Of a DNA stretch of 18,314 nt, positions 7,517 through 15,484 are shown one piece after another (positions within the stretch are counted from its first letter, which is position 1; every line of letters starts with the position of its first letter). The position numbers and the translations under genes are program-made. Under the pieces are notes generated by a model. It did not search any database, was not told the DNA's origin, and was given only the letters and a program-made list of their open reading frames with translations. This stretch comes from Flavipsychrobacter sp. Lineage in GTDB: Bacteria > Bacteroidota > Bacteroidia > Chitinophagales > Chitinophagaceae. Where the stretch lies: positions 1 through 18,314 of the forward strand of contig JAJNBR010000024.1 of the NCBI GenBank assembly GCA_021156265.1, given 5' to 3'.

Positions 7517-9028
7517 TTAAAACAGTCTCTTGGTCTCTTTTATCGATGCTAAATATTTTTTAAGGTCTTCGGATGGCTTGAGCCAAATTAAAAACAACAG
7601 GTAAACAACCAATATGATGATGCTTCTGATAATGGTATCTACCAGGTGTTGAAGGACGATATTGCCGTTTAAACCTACCATAACCGGAAGGCTATAACCT
7701 ACAATCCCGGTAAAGACAAACGCGAAAAGGATCTTACTATTATTTCGGTTTATTGGATGAAGATCCATTTTGTTCCACAAAAAAGCGGTTTTAGCCAGAT
7801 TGAATAATGCTAACGTAATTGTGGCGCTCCAGGCTGCTCCGTAGATCCCCCATATGGGTATTAACACCTTGTTGGTTGCGAAGAGCAGAATTATAAGAAA
7901 AACAGACAAGAAAAAATTGAACTTGTAGTATTTAGAAAGGTTTATGACCTCGCTGTTTACCCCTGTCAGTATGTCTAAGAGCCGTCCCAATATTAATACC
8001 ATAACCACAGGTTTTACCGCTTCGTATCCTCTGGGAAGCACAGCAATAGCATTATCTAAATTGCATATAATAAGCAAAAACACAGCTGCACTAACAAGTA
8101 GTATGTTAGTGCCGGCTCTTTGGAACAGATCTTTCAATAGCGTGCGATCATCATCAATATAGGCCTTGTTAATAGTTGCCATTGAAGAAGTTGACATTGC
8201 CCGGTAAGGAATGACAGCTACGCTTATAATAAAGACAGCGATCCTGTAAGGCGCCACCGTTTCCATTCCATCTTTGTCAAGTGTTGCTAGCATGAGGGTG
8301 TCGAGATAACCCATAACGTTCAGCGATACCCCGAGCAACAAATGATACCACCCAAATTGTAGTATCTCCCTATATTCTTTTTTATCGAAAACGCTCCACT
8401 TCAGGCTTAATCCAAATCCTTTTGTCTTAGACGAAACATACATCAGTACCGCCGCCGGGAGTACATAAACAAATATGCTGGAAATGATAAACTGTTTAAA
8501 ATCCAGTATCTCAACTACCAACAATCCAATAAGCGCCAGGTTGACTGCCCGAATCAATACTTCACGCGAAAAAGCAGCAATCGCAGTTTTGGTGTGCGAT
8601 AAAAGATACATCTCAAACAAAGTGCCGAAACTCATAAGCAGTATCAACAACGGCGTCCAGTAAAAGTATTCGCGAACCAACGGTTGATCAACAGGCTGAT
8701 ATTGAGCAATAATATACTCCTTAGAGAAAAAATATGCGATAGAAAACAGTATCGTCGACAAAAAGGTAACAAGCATGCCAGTGGTTACCAGCACTTTTCT
8801 TCGTTCATCGTCCTCTGAATATTTTTGGTTAAAGACAGCGAGTACCGAGCCCATGCCAAATAGCATAAATACCTGTAGCAATGCGCTCCAATAAATGATG
8901 TTGGTGAAAAATCCGAGCTCCGTTTGAGAGAGCACATAGGGGTAAATGAGATTACTTACGGCACCTAAAAATGCGCCAAAAAATATTACTATGGACGACT
9001 TTACCGATTGACGAAATACTATTCCCAT
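7517..9028 (-). CDS. Polysaccharide flippase-like membrane protein (MOP/MATE superfamily)
   Basis: A 503-residue integral membrane protein with about 12-14 hydrophobic segments spread over the whole length and no signal peptide. It looks like the Wzx/RfbX-type polysaccharide exporters, which flip undecaprenyl-linked oligosaccharides across the inner membrane. The N-terminal SSIVIFFGAFLGAVSNLIYPYVLS segment, followed by a Gly-rich loop (MLFGMGSVLAVFNQKYS), is typical of the superfamily. These proteins have no simple catalytic motif, so assignment rests on topology and context. Its start lies 5 bases after the stop of the GT2 gene, so the two form one transcription unit with the GT2 first. The substrate would be the glycan built by the neighbouring transferases and GDP-fucose enzymes. 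No polymerase (Wzy) gene is present nearby. Confidence 0.82.
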   Translation of the reverse strand: MGIVFRQSVKSSIVIFFGAFLGAVSNLIYPYVLSQTELGFFTNIIYWSALLQVFMLFGMGSVLAVFNQKYSEDDERRKVLVTTGMLVTFLSTILFSIAYFFSKEYIIAQYQPVDQPLVREYFYWTPLLILLMSFGTLFEMYLLSHTKTAIAAFSREVLIRAVNLALIGLLVVEILDFKQFIISSIFVYVLPAAVLMYVSSKTKGFGLSLKWSVFDKKEYREILQFGWYHLLLGVSLNVMGYLDTLMLATLDKDGMETVAPYRIAVFIISVAVIPYRAMSTSSMATINKAYIDDDRTLLKDLFQRAGTNILLVSAAVFLLIICNLDNAIAVLPRGYEAVKPVVMVLILGRLLDILTGVNSEVINLSKYYKFNFFLSVFLIILLFATNKVLIPIWGIYGAAWSATITLALFNLAKTAFLWNKMDLHPINRNNSKILFAFVFTGIVGYSLPVMVGLNGNIVLQHLVDTIIRSIIILVVYLLFLIWLKPSEDLKKYLASIKETKRLF

Positions 9029-9033
9029 AGTGC

Positions 9034-9918
9034 TTACCTAATACGATATTTGAATAGCTTGAAAGTTATCAGTTTGACCAGGTAGCGCAAATTTTCCTTG
9101 GCGCAAAAAATGGCGCTGAAAGCATAGTAATAAAGTGATGTCCCTTTACGATAGCGCATTATTTGCAACTCCCGGGCAATTATTAATTTCAACAATCTAA
9201 GTTGCCTGGCGGGCTCGGTGCTTGCATTGGCAATGTGAATTACTTTGGTAGAGCTAACAAATCGGTTCTCGTATCCAGCCTGCGATATTTGATAGCACCA
9301 TAACTGATCTTCACCGTACATAAAAAAACGTTCATCCAGCTTTTTCTCAGGCAGTTTGTCTAAAATCTCAGTTCTGAACATGATAAATGCCCCGGAAACC
9401 CAGTCGACCGGCGTATCAAAATCTCCTTTGAAATACTGATTCAACATCAATAAAGCGCGTTTTCGATAGGACAGAAGGAAAAGTGCGGGCCTCAGCAAAT
9501 CTAACAGCTCATTGTTAATGCTTCTGAATTTTCTCGCATTGTTCTGATATTGGCCATCTTCGTAAGTCAGGTGCACCGTAAGCGCGCCAATTTCCTTTTT
9601 ACTGGTAAGCTCTTTAGCCGCGATGCTAACGCTATCTTCAGTAAGGATCGTATCAGAATTCAATAATAATAAAATGTCTCCTGCAGCATGTGCTATCCCG
9701 AGGTTGTTTCCTTTTGCAAATCCATTATTTTCCGGGTTTCTGACCAATTTTATCGTAGGAAATTTCCTTTGAAAGCCCGTTGGATCTATTTCTGTCGACG
9801 CGTTATCTACCAATACTACCTCGTAGGGAATGCCCGTGGTGTGGCGTATAACGCTTTCAATACACGCGCAGGTTACCTGAAATGTATTGTAGTTTACTAT
9901 TATAATAGATACAAGCAT
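9034..9918 (-). CDS. GT2 glycosyltransferase, rhamnosyltransferase-like (COG1216)
   Basis: A 294-residue GT-A fold glycosyltransferase. The N terminus SIIIVNYNTFQVT (4-16) and VDNAS (37-41) bind the nucleotide sugar. NSD at 87-89 is the DxD-type metal motif. WVSGAFIMFR (173-182) and FFMYGEDQLWC (198-208) form the acceptor side, with the acidic GED segment as the likely catalytic-base region. This arrangement is typical of WbbL-like rhamnosyltransferases, but GT2 donor specificity cannot be read from motifs, and fucose or another sugar is equally possible. The protein ends in a basic, hydrophobic segment (AKENLRYLVKLITFKLFKYR) that may sit on the inner membrane. It is the first gene of a minus-strand pair with the flippase and is divergent from gmd, with 128 bases between them. 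Confidence 0.87.
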   Translation of the reverse strand: MLVSIIIVNYNTFQVTCACIESVIRHTTGIPYEVVLVDNASTEIDPTGFQRKFPTIKLVRNPENNGFAKGNNLGIAHAAGDILLLLNSDTILTEDSVSIAAKELTSKKEIGALTVHLTYEDGQYQNNARKFRSINNELLDLLRPALFLLSYRKRALLMLNQYFKGDFDTPVDWVSGAFIMFRTEILDKLPEKKLDERFFMYGEDQLWCYQISQAGYENRFVSSTKVIHIANASTEPARQLRLLKLIIARELQIMRYRKGTSLYYYAFSAIFCAKENLRYLVKLITFKLFKYRIR

Positions 9919-10010
9919 GTCTGAATCATCAGCCGGCGCAACGTCAGGACTGAACGAAGTTACACTTGACCACCAGGTTTGATGATGGCTAAGATAAGGC
10001 TAATACGCTG

Positions 10011-10032
10011 AATGTAAAATCGATTACATTTG
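10011..10032 (+). promoter_or_regulatory. Putative gmd promoter -7 element overlapped by an inverted repeat
   Basis: TACATTTG at 10025-10032 matches the Bacteroidota -7 consensus TAnnTTTG and ends 14 bases before the gmd ATG. No TTTG is present at the expected spacing upstream. A perfect 7-bp inverted repeat, AATGTAA (10011-10017) and TTACATT (10024-10030), covers most of the element. That could be a repressor or activator site. Both the promoter and the operator reading are inference from position. Confidence 0.45.
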
Positions 10033-10046
10033 CGAAAACTGCTTTA

Positions 10047-11159
10047 ATGAAGAAAGCCTTAATTACGGGTATTACCGGACAAGATGGATCCTATCTGGCA
10101 GAATTCTTATTAAGTAAGGGATATGAAGTACATGGGATAAAACGGAGGACGTCTCTGATCAATACTCAGAGAATTGACAGGATGTACCAGGACCCGCATG
10201 AGACTAACGTGAAAATGATCTTACATTATGGCGACCTCTCCGATTCGACCAATATCATTCGGATCATTCAGCAGGTAAAACCTGATGAAATATATAATCT
10301 GGGCGCAATGAGCCATGTGCAGGTGAGCTTTGATGAACCTGAATATGTGGGTAATGTCGATGGATTAGGCACCCTAAGAATATTAGAGGCTATCCGTATA
10401 CTGGGCTACGAGAAAAAATGCAAGATCTACCAGGCATCGACCTCAGAACTTTACGGCCTTGTTCGTGAGATCCCGCAATCCGAAACAACTCCATTTTACC
10501 CCCGGTCTCCATATGGGGTAGCAAAACTGTACGCATACTGGATCACAGTGAACTACCGGGAAGCTTATGGAATGTTTGCTTGCAACGGCATTTTGTTTAA
10601 CCACGAAAGCCCATTGCGCGGCGAAACATTCGTAACTCGCAAAATAACGAGGGGCGTGGCCGAAATAGTGCTGGGACTGAAAAATAAAATATGGCTGGGA
10701 AACCTTGATGCCAAACGCGACTGGGGTCATGCAAAAGATTTCGTGAAAGCCATGTGGCTTATCCTGCAGCAGGACGTTGCCGAAGACTATGTCATAGCTA
10801 CAGGAGTTACTACTTCTGTTCGCGAATTTGTAAAGCTGGCGTTTGCAAGGGCTGGTATTGAGGTTGCTTTTGAAGGCAAAGGAATTAGCGAGATCGGAGT
10901 TGTTATCAGCGTAGCAAAAAGTGTCAGCGCGGTAAAAGCCGGCGATGTGGTTGTTGAAGTAGATGAAAGGTATTTTAGACCCACTGAGGTTGACATACTT
11001 GTTGGCGATGCTTCAAAAGCTAATAAGCAGTTAAATTGGAAACCGGAATACAGTCTCCATGAATTGGTTAACGAAATGGTCGATGCTGACATCGAACTTT
11101 TTAAGAAAACGATTTTATTAAAAACACACGGATATAATACATTTAACCAGTTTGAGTAA
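10047..11159 (+). CDS. gmd: GDP-mannose 4,6-dehydratase
   Basis: A 370-residue short-chain dehydrogenase/reductase that converts GDP-D-mannose to GDP-4-keto-6-deoxymannose, the first step towards GDP-L-fucose, in the cytoplasm. The NADP-binding motif TGITGQDGSYL lies at residues 7-17. The catalytic set is T132 and E134 in STSELYG, with Y156 and K160 in SPYGVAK. The substrate-side NHESPLRGETFVTRKI (185-200) and RYFRPTEVD near residue 320 are family hallmarks. Length is normal for bacterial Gmd (about 370). The stop overlaps the fcl start by one base (TAATG), indicating coupled translation. A -7 promoter element lies 14 bases upstream. The segment at about 275-305 (ISEIGVVISVAKSVSAVKAGDVV) is more hydrophobic than the usual lysine-rich loop there, but should not affect the active site. 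Confidence 0.97.
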   Translation: MKKALITGITGQDGSYLAEFLLSKGYEVHGIKRRTSLINTQRIDRMYQDPHETNVKMILHYGDLSDSTNIIRIIQQVKPDEIYNLGAMSHVQVSFDEPEYVGNVDGLGTLRILEAIRILGYEKKCKIYQASTSELYGLVREIPQSETTPFYPRSPYGVAKLYAYWITVNYREAYGMFACNGILFNHESPLRGETFVTRKITRGVAEIVLGLKNKIWLGNLDAKRDWGHAKDFVKAMWLILQQDVAEDYVIATGVTTSVREFVKLAFARAGIEVAFEGKGISEIGVVISVAKSVSAVKAGDVVVEVDERYFRPTEVDILVGDASKANKQLNWKPEYSLHELVNEMVDADIELFKKTILLKTHGYNTFNQFE

Positions 11160-12094
11160 TGGACAGCAGCAGTAAGATCTATATAGCGGGGCACAGAGGA
11201 ATGGCGGGATCAGCGATAACACGAAAGCTACATGAAAATGGCTATAACAATATCGTAACACGCACGTCCAGCGAACTTGATCTGCGTGACCAAAAGGCGG
11301 TCTACCATTTTTTTGAAACTGAGAAACCCGAGTATGTATTTTTAGCTGCCGCCAAAGTAGGTGGTATCGTCGCGAACAATACTTACAGGGCCGAGTTTTT
11401 ATATGATAACTTAATAATCGAGGCAAATATCATTCACGCGGCCAAATTATATAATGTCAAAAAACTTCTGTTTTTAGGCAGCTCCTGCATTTACCCAAAG
11501 ATGGCATCTCAGCCTATGCGGGAAGACGCGCTACTAACTGGTCCGCTTGAATACACGAACGAGCCTTACGCAATCGCCAAAATTGCCGGAATTAAACTCT
11601 GCGAAAGTTATTTTGATCAATACGGATGCAACTTTATCTCGGTGATGCCGACAAACTTGTATGGCCCCGGAGATAATTATCATTTGCAAAATTCACACGT
11701 GCTCCCGGCATTGATAAGAAAATTCCACGAAGCAAAAGTTAATGGGAATACCACTGTAGAAATATGGGGATCGGGGAAACCGCTAAGAGAGTTCATGTAT
11801 GTTAATGACCTTGCAGATGGTTGTTTGTTCTTAATGCGCAACTATAATCAAAAACAGTTTATCAATATCGGAACGGGCGAGGAGATAACGATTCTTGACC
11901 TGGCAGAACTTGTAAAAAAGGTGGTTGGGTTTGAGGGCGAGATTAAAATGGACTCAACGAAACCGGATGGCACGCCGCGCAAACTGATGGACAGTTCAAG
12001 ATTACATGCGTTGGGATGGAAGCATGAGACTTCCCTGGCAGATGGTCTAAAATTGACTTACGAGTTTTTTAAATCAGAGGTTGAAAAAATCTAG
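11159..12094 (+). CDS. fcl: GDP-L-fucose synthase
   Basis: A 311-residue SDR-family 3,5-epimerase/4-reductase that turns GDP-4-keto-6-deoxymannose into GDP-L-fucose using NADPH. The Rossmann motif AGHRGMAG spans residues 10-17. The active-site residues S108 and C110 (SSCIYP), Y137 and K141 (YAIAK) and H180 (NSHV) are all present, each one position after its E. coli Fcl counterpart as I recall it. MPTNLYGPGDNYH is the typical substrate-binding stretch. Length is normal. Its first codon overlaps the gmd stop, so both enzymes are made from one transcript. The gene ends one base before the stop of the convergent GT2 gene, leaving no space for a separate terminator. The alternative symbol wcaG is also in use. 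Confidence 0.97.
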   Translation: MDSSSKIYIAGHRGMAGSAITRKLHENGYNNIVTRTSSELDLRDQKAVYHFFETEKPEYVFLAAAKVGGIVANNTYRAEFLYDNLIIEANIIHAAKLYNVKKLLFLGSSCIYPKMASQPMREDALLTGPLEYTNEPYAIAKIAGIKLCESYFDQYGCNFISVMPTNLYGPGDNYHLQNSHVLPALIRKFHEAKVNGNTTVEIWGSGKPLREFMYVNDLADGCLFLMRNYNQKQFINIGTGEEITILDLAELVKKVVGFEGEIKMDSTKPDGTPRKLMDSSRLHALGWKHETSLADGLKLTYEFFKSEVEKI

Positions 12095-12095
12095 T

Positions 12096-12854
12096 TTATT
12101 TTTTTCGAACTCCGGAGCCCAGCTTTTTTTGTATGAGGTCGATAATTGGGACTATGACCGCACCATATAAATAATGCAACAGCGAATATTGACGCCGTAT
12201 GAGGTTAGCCCTATCTCTTTTGAATGCCAGGTCTCGCTTTGTGCTTGACAACCCTTCTTCGGCAAAAATCGTCACGATTTTATTGATGTGCTGTGCCCGA
12301 AACTGCTTACCTGCAAACAGCTTTAGATTAAAAACATAGTCAGCTAGTATGGGGTATGTGAGATCATAATGCCCATGGTGTTGAAACAACACACTTTTAT
12401 AAAAGATTGCCTGGTGCGAAATATTTTGGGAGAGAATACGCCATCTATTGAATGCACCTCCGTATATTTTATTTTGATTTTTCAGCAGTACATCGCCGTA
12501 GACAATATCAAGGTTTTCAATGTCCACCGTATGTCCCGAAAAAATATCCTTGAAAACATCCTCGTCATATAAAACATCATCCGCCCCTAAAAAGAAAATC
12601 CAATCACCGGTTGCCCGGGTAATCCCTTTATTCATAGCGTCGTATACCCCTTTATCTTTCTCTGACACAAATTGAAAAGCATAAGTCTGAGAAAGCCGCA
12701 CAAGTGTTGGAACTGTACCGTCTTTTGAACCGCCGTCCATCACCAGCAGCTCGATATTGCCGTGAGTTTGTGTTACGACGCTTAAAACTGCCGCTTCAAT
12801 CGTATCCTCGCCATTAAATACAGGTATGATTACAGAGATCTTTGGCAGCACCAT
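12096..12854 (-). CDS. GT2 glycosyltransferase (WcaA/WcaE-like)
   Basis: A 252-residue GT-A fold family 2 glycosyltransferase. The N terminus KISVIIPVFNGEDTIEAAVLS is the classic GT2 start. MDGGSKDGT (39-47) contacts the nucleotide. EKDKGVYDAMNKGI (65-78) and GDWIFFLGADD (83-93) carry the diphosphate/metal site, with GADD as the DxD equivalent. The KGVYDAMNKG form is common in short colanic-acid- and capsule-type transferases. Donor and acceptor cannot be told from sequence. The C-terminal part is shorter than in rhamnosyltransferase-like GT2s and ends in basic residues. It follows the FkbM methyltransferase with a one-base TAATG overlap on the minus strand, so the two are cotranslated. It converges on fcl with a single base between the stops. 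Confidence 0.9.
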   Translation of the reverse strand: MVLPKISVIIPVFNGEDTIEAAVLSVVTQTHGNIELLVMDGGSKDGTVPTLVRLSQTYAFQFVSEKDKGVYDAMNKGITRATGDWIFFLGADDVLYDEDVFKDIFSGHTVDIENLDIVYGDVLLKNQNKIYGGAFNRWRILSQNISHQAIFYKSVLFQHHGHYDLTYPILADYVFNLKLFAGKQFRAQHINKIVTIFAEEGLSSTKRDLAFKRDRANLIRRQYSLLHYLYGAVIVPIIDLIQKKLGSGVRKK

Positions 12855-13558
12855 TAATTGTTTTCTTTAATAAAAATGGCATCAGCCTGTAGTACTGAAT
12901 TGTCTACGGGTGAATACAATTGGTCATAATTGCCTTTGTACTTAAACCCCAGGCGTGATAGCGAATTATAAATATCGTCAAACAGCTTTTGATCCTGGTA
13001 AAGGCTAGTGAATGATACCTCGGAGATCACAAGATCTGCCGCCTTGATAGTGTTATTCCCTCCGCCAATCACCTTGTCCTCATATCCCTGAACGTCCAAT
13101 TTTACTAAAACCGGCGGTTTTAACTCTGTTTTTTTTAATATGTCGTCCAGCCGCGTAATCTTTACTTTAATCTCTTTGTCTTTGACAGCAGTGTCAAAAT
13201 GCTTTGTGTGATCGGCCATTTTTAAAAGAGAAGAGGAAGGACTATACTCATTTAAAAAAAAACTGGCTTCCTGCTCCTGCTCACCTAATCCGTAGCAGTA
13301 CGAGATAAACCTGCTATCGCCTGCAAAATTTGCATTTAACTTGTGAAAAACTTCGGGTATCGGTTCGAAAGAGATTATTGTTGCGGCTGGAAAGAACTTT
13401 CGCATCTTCATTGCAAACTGGCCTTCATTAGCCCCAACGTCGATAATAGTATTGAAATTCCGCTCCAAAAGCCAGGCGTTCTCCTTTTTCCAATTTCCCT
13501 TGTACTTTACCTCTATCTTAAAAAGCTTATATATAAGTGACCCAAATAATTTGAACAT
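12854..13558 (-). CDS. FkbM-family SAM-dependent methyltransferase
   Basis: A 234-residue methyltransferase of the FkbM/Methyltransf_21 type. The SAM-binding motif I is IIDVGANEGQFA (38-49). FEPIPE (64-69) ends strand beta2 with its acidic ribose-contacting residue. VLVKLDVQGYEDKVIGG (150-166) is the signature middle of the family. In polysaccharide clusters these enzymes usually O-methylate sugars of the glycan; that role here rests on context. It is the first gene of a two-gene minus-strand unit and is coupled to the GT2 behind it by a one-base overlap. There is no signal peptide, but the first 15 residues are basic and hydrophobic and could attach it peripherally to the membrane. The 333-base gap upstream separates it from the divergent nuo operon. 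Confidence 0.9.
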   Translation of the reverse strand: MFKLFGSLIYKLFKIEVKYKGNWKKENAWLLERNFNTIIDVGANEGQFAMKMRKFFPAATIISFEPIPEVFHKLNANFAGDSRFISYCYGLGEQEQEASFFLNEYSPSSSLLKMADHTKHFDTAVKDKEIKVKITRLDDILKKTELKPPVLVKLDVQGYEDKVIGGGNNTIKAADLVISEVSFTSLYQDQKLFDDIYNSLSRLGFKYKGNYDQLYSPVDNSVLQADAIFIKENN

Positions 13559-13891
13559 ATCTATCGGGAATTTTGATATTTCGCTCAGAGCGGGGACAAA
13601 GATGCAGAATATTGTTTAAACTGCCGACAACCTTACAATGTGAAAATCTCGTGTTGAGTACGGTCCGCTTGCCGTTTTTTCAAGCCAAAGCTGAGTTTCT
13701 CCTTCCCACGGCAAGGAAGCATCTAAAAATGACCTCTTTCCTGAATGGTTTACAACATTTGAAATATCGGCAAAAAAGGGAATATATGCTGAAGTTATGA
13801 GATAAACCGGAGGTATTTAGGTACTTGTAAATTCACCCCATACCTTTACCTTTGTGTCCAAATTTTAACAGAGGGTATAGTAATACTGATT
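13559..13891 (+). other. Intergenic region between the divergent FkbM gene and nuoA
   Basis: These 333 bases hold no convincing gene. A 75-codon frame at 13573-13800 has no family resemblance and no promoter or start context, so I do not call it. On the FkbM side, the minus strand at 13604-13597 reads CATCTTTG, one mismatch from the -7 consensus, with a TTG 23 bases further upstream: a weak promoter candidate. In the middle, ACGGT (13660-13664) can pair with GCCGT (13671-13675), followed by TTTTTT, giving a marginal plus-strand terminator-like hairpin. A 7-bp inverted repeat, CTTGCCG (13668-13674) and CGGCAAG (13709-13715), overlaps it. The nuoA promoter lies at the right end. Confidence 0.6.
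13824..13854 (+). promoter_or_regulatory. Promoter of the nuo operon
   Basis: CTTG at 13824-13827 (one mismatch to TTTG, full match to TTG), then exactly 19 bases, then TACCTTTG at 13847-13854, a full match to TAnnTTTG. This is the housekeeping promoter form of Bacteroidota. Transcription should start a few bases after 13854, leaving a leader of roughly 30 bases before the nuoA ATG at 13892. Confidence 0.75.
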
Positions 13892-14287
13892 ATGAACTTT
13901 ATACTCCTGGCGGCCGAACCGAACACGCCTTTCAATTATTTTCCTGTAGCCCTTCAATTAGTGGTTGCCATTGGGTTTATTGTCGTAATGATGGCTGTAA
14001 CCCACCTACTTGGTCCTAAAAGAAGAACTAAGGACAAACTAGTAAACTTTGAAAGCGGTATCCCTTCGGTGGGTAATGCGCGTCAGCCAATGGCCATCAA
14101 GTATTTTCTTGTCGCCATCCTTTTCGTGCTGTTCGATGTTGAGGTTATTTTCTTTTACCCCTATGCTGTGAACTTCAGGGAGCTAGGTATGGAAGGTTTC
14201 CTCGCGGTTGTGATGTTCGTGGCATTCTTTCTTTGTGGGTTTATATACATCGTCAAGAAAGGCGCTTTGAAATGGGAAGACTATTGA
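13892..14287 (+). CDS. nuoA: NADH-quinone oxidoreductase subunit A
   Basis: A 131-residue inner-membrane subunit of respiratory complex I, sitting near the junction of the membrane and peripheral arms. Three membrane helices are visible, at about residues 18-40, 70-92 and 101-121. The conserved loop motif FESGIPSVGNAR (53-64) and the acidic pair D82 and E84 in LFDVEVIFFYP, which E. coli also keeps, identify the family. The length is usual. It is the first gene of the operon, 37 bases after the -7 element. The upstream AGAGGG sits 18 bases from the ATG, far for a Shine-Dalgarno site. nuoB follows after 66 bases. Confidence 0.96.
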   Translation: MNFILLAAEPNTPFNYFPVALQLVVAIGFIVVMMAVTHLLGPKRRTKDKLVNFESGIPSVGNARQPMAIKYFLVAILFVLFDVEVIFFYPYAVNFRELGMEGFLAVVMFVAFFLCGFIYIVKKGALKWEDY

Positions 14288-14341
14288 TGATGAATGGGTT
14301 ATTAATTTCTAATCTAAAGATCAAAAACTTCGCAAGAAGCT

Positions 14342-14347
14342 AGGAGG
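14342..14347 (+). promoter_or_regulatory. Strong Shine-Dalgarno site before nuoB
   Basis: AGGAGG ends 6 bases before the nuoB ATG at 14354, an ideal Shine-Dalgarno sequence and spacing. Such sites are generally depleted in Bacteroidota, so it stands out. It confirms the nuoB start. Confidence 0.75.
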
Positions 14348-14353
14348 GTTATT

Positions 14354-14917
14354 ATGTCTCGTCCGGTTCAGTATAATACAAACGTCAAGATATCTCCCAT
14401 GCCGGAAGGCTACCAGGGAGAAGGCTTCTTTGCCACCTCATTTGACAAAATAATAGGCATGGCACGTGCCAATTCATTGTGGCCTCTGCCGTTTGCCACC
14501 TCGTGCTGCGGCATCGAGTTCATGGCGACAATGGGCGCCAACTACGATCTTGCCCGTTTCGGTTCAGAACGTATGGGATTTACGCCTCGTCAGTGCGATG
14601 TACTGCTGGTTGCTGGTACCATTGCCAAGAAGATGGCGCCCATCCTGCGCCAGGTGTACCTGCAGATGGCCGAGCCTCGTTGGGTGGTGGCTATTGGCGC
14701 TTGTGCATCAAGCGGCGGTATATTCGATTCTTACTCGGTATTGCAAGGTATAGACCAGGTTATACCTGTTGACGTGTATGTTTCTGGTTGTCCACCGCGT
14801 CCGGAAGGTATCCTGGAAGGTATCATCAAAATTCAGGACCTTGTTCACAATGAAAGCCTGCGCAGGCGTACAAGCCCGCAGTATAAAGCGTTACTGGAAA
14901 GCTACGGTATACAATAA
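14354..14917 (+). CDS. nuoB: NADH-quinone oxidoreductase subunit B
   Basis: A 187-residue peripheral-arm subunit of complex I that carries iron-sulfur cluster N2, the last electron carrier before quinone. All four cluster ligands are visible: the adjacent C51 and C52 in ATSCCGIEF, C117 in GACASSGG, and C146 in SGCPPRPE. The region ARFGSERMGFTPRQCDVLLVAGTI (67-90) is highly conserved in the family. The N-terminal 30 residues and the C-terminal tail are variable. The start is fixed by an AGGAGG site six bases upstream. nuoC follows after 24 bases, within which a small hairpin can form. Confidence 0.97.
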   Translation: MSRPVQYNTNVKISPMPEGYQGEGFFATSFDKIIGMARANSLWPLPFATSCCGIEFMATMGANYDLARFGSERMGFTPRQCDVLLVAGTIAKKMAPILRQVYLQMAEPRWVVAIGACASSGGIFDSYSVLQGIDQVIPVDVYVSGCPPRPEGILEGIIKIQDLVHNESLRRRTSPQYKALLESYGIQ

Positions 14918-14920
14918 TAA

Positions 14921-14935
14921 ATTCCCTTTGGGGAT
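14921..14935 (+). promoter_or_regulatory. Small hairpin in the nuoC leader
   Basis: ATTCCC (14921-14926) can pair with GGGGAT (14930-14935) around a TTT loop, with one T-G wobble. It ends 6 bases before the nuoC ATG. A stem with the same CCC/GGG core recurs before nuoE and nuoF, hinting at a shared translational role. The stem is short, so it is not certain to form in vivo. Confidence 0.4.
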
Positions 14936-14941
14936 AGGTTT

Positions 14942-15454
14942 ATGACCAACGAAATAGTAAAACAACGCCTGTCGGAGAAATTTGGAGAGCAACTTGCAGG
15001 CTTCGATGAGTCTTTTGGTATGCTCGCAGTTTCAGCCCCTGCTGAACTGAACCTCAAGATCATGCAGTTTCTGCACGATGATGAGCAGCTGAAATTCCGC
15101 TTTCTTACTGATCTGACAGCCATTCACTACCCCGACAGAAAAGGCGAAGAGCTGTGCATAGCCTACCATCTGCACAACCTTGTTGATAACATCCGCATGC
15201 GCCTGAAAGTATATGTACCGATCGAAAGGCCGGATGTATCCACGGCAACCCAGCTGTTCTCGGGCGCTAACTGGATGGAGCGTGAAACTTACGATTTCTA
15301 TGGTGTAAACTTTGTTGGTCATCCCAATCTCACCCGTATCCTCAATGTCGACGAAATGGATTACTTCCCCATGCGCAAAGAATACGCAATGGAAGATCCA
15401 ACCCGTGTGGATAAGGATGATGAGATGTTTGGCCGTGGCGGTACAGTAGCATAA
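14942..15454 (+). CDS. nuoC: NADH-quinone oxidoreductase subunit C
   Basis: A 170-residue peripheral-arm subunit of complex I (30-kDa subunit family) that packs against NuoD and NuoB near the quinone site. The family signature is seen at ERETYDFYGVNFVGHPNL (113-130), followed by TRIL and MDYFPMRKEY (139-148). The N-terminal alpha/beta domain includes FRFLTDLTAIHYPDRKG. It is separate from NuoD, unlike the fused NuoCD of enterobacteria. Length is typical for the unfused form. It lies 24 bases after nuoB and 30 bases before nuoD on the same transcript. Confidence 0.96.
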   Translation: MTNEIVKQRLSEKFGEQLAGFDESFGMLAVSAPAELNLKIMQFLHDDEQLKFRFLTDLTAIHYPDRKGEELCIAYHLHNLVDNIRMRLKVYVPIERPDVSTATQLFSGANWMERETYDFYGVNFVGHPNLTRILNVDEMDYFPMRKEYAMEDPTRVDKDDEMFGRGGTVA

Positions 15455-15484
15455 CTAAAATTCATTTTTTGAAGAGGGCTAGCA

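Noticed and set aside
13573..13800. 75-codon plus-strand frame in the gap before nuoA
   Set aside because: No family resemblance, no start context, and it overlaps the FkbM upstream region; length is within chance.
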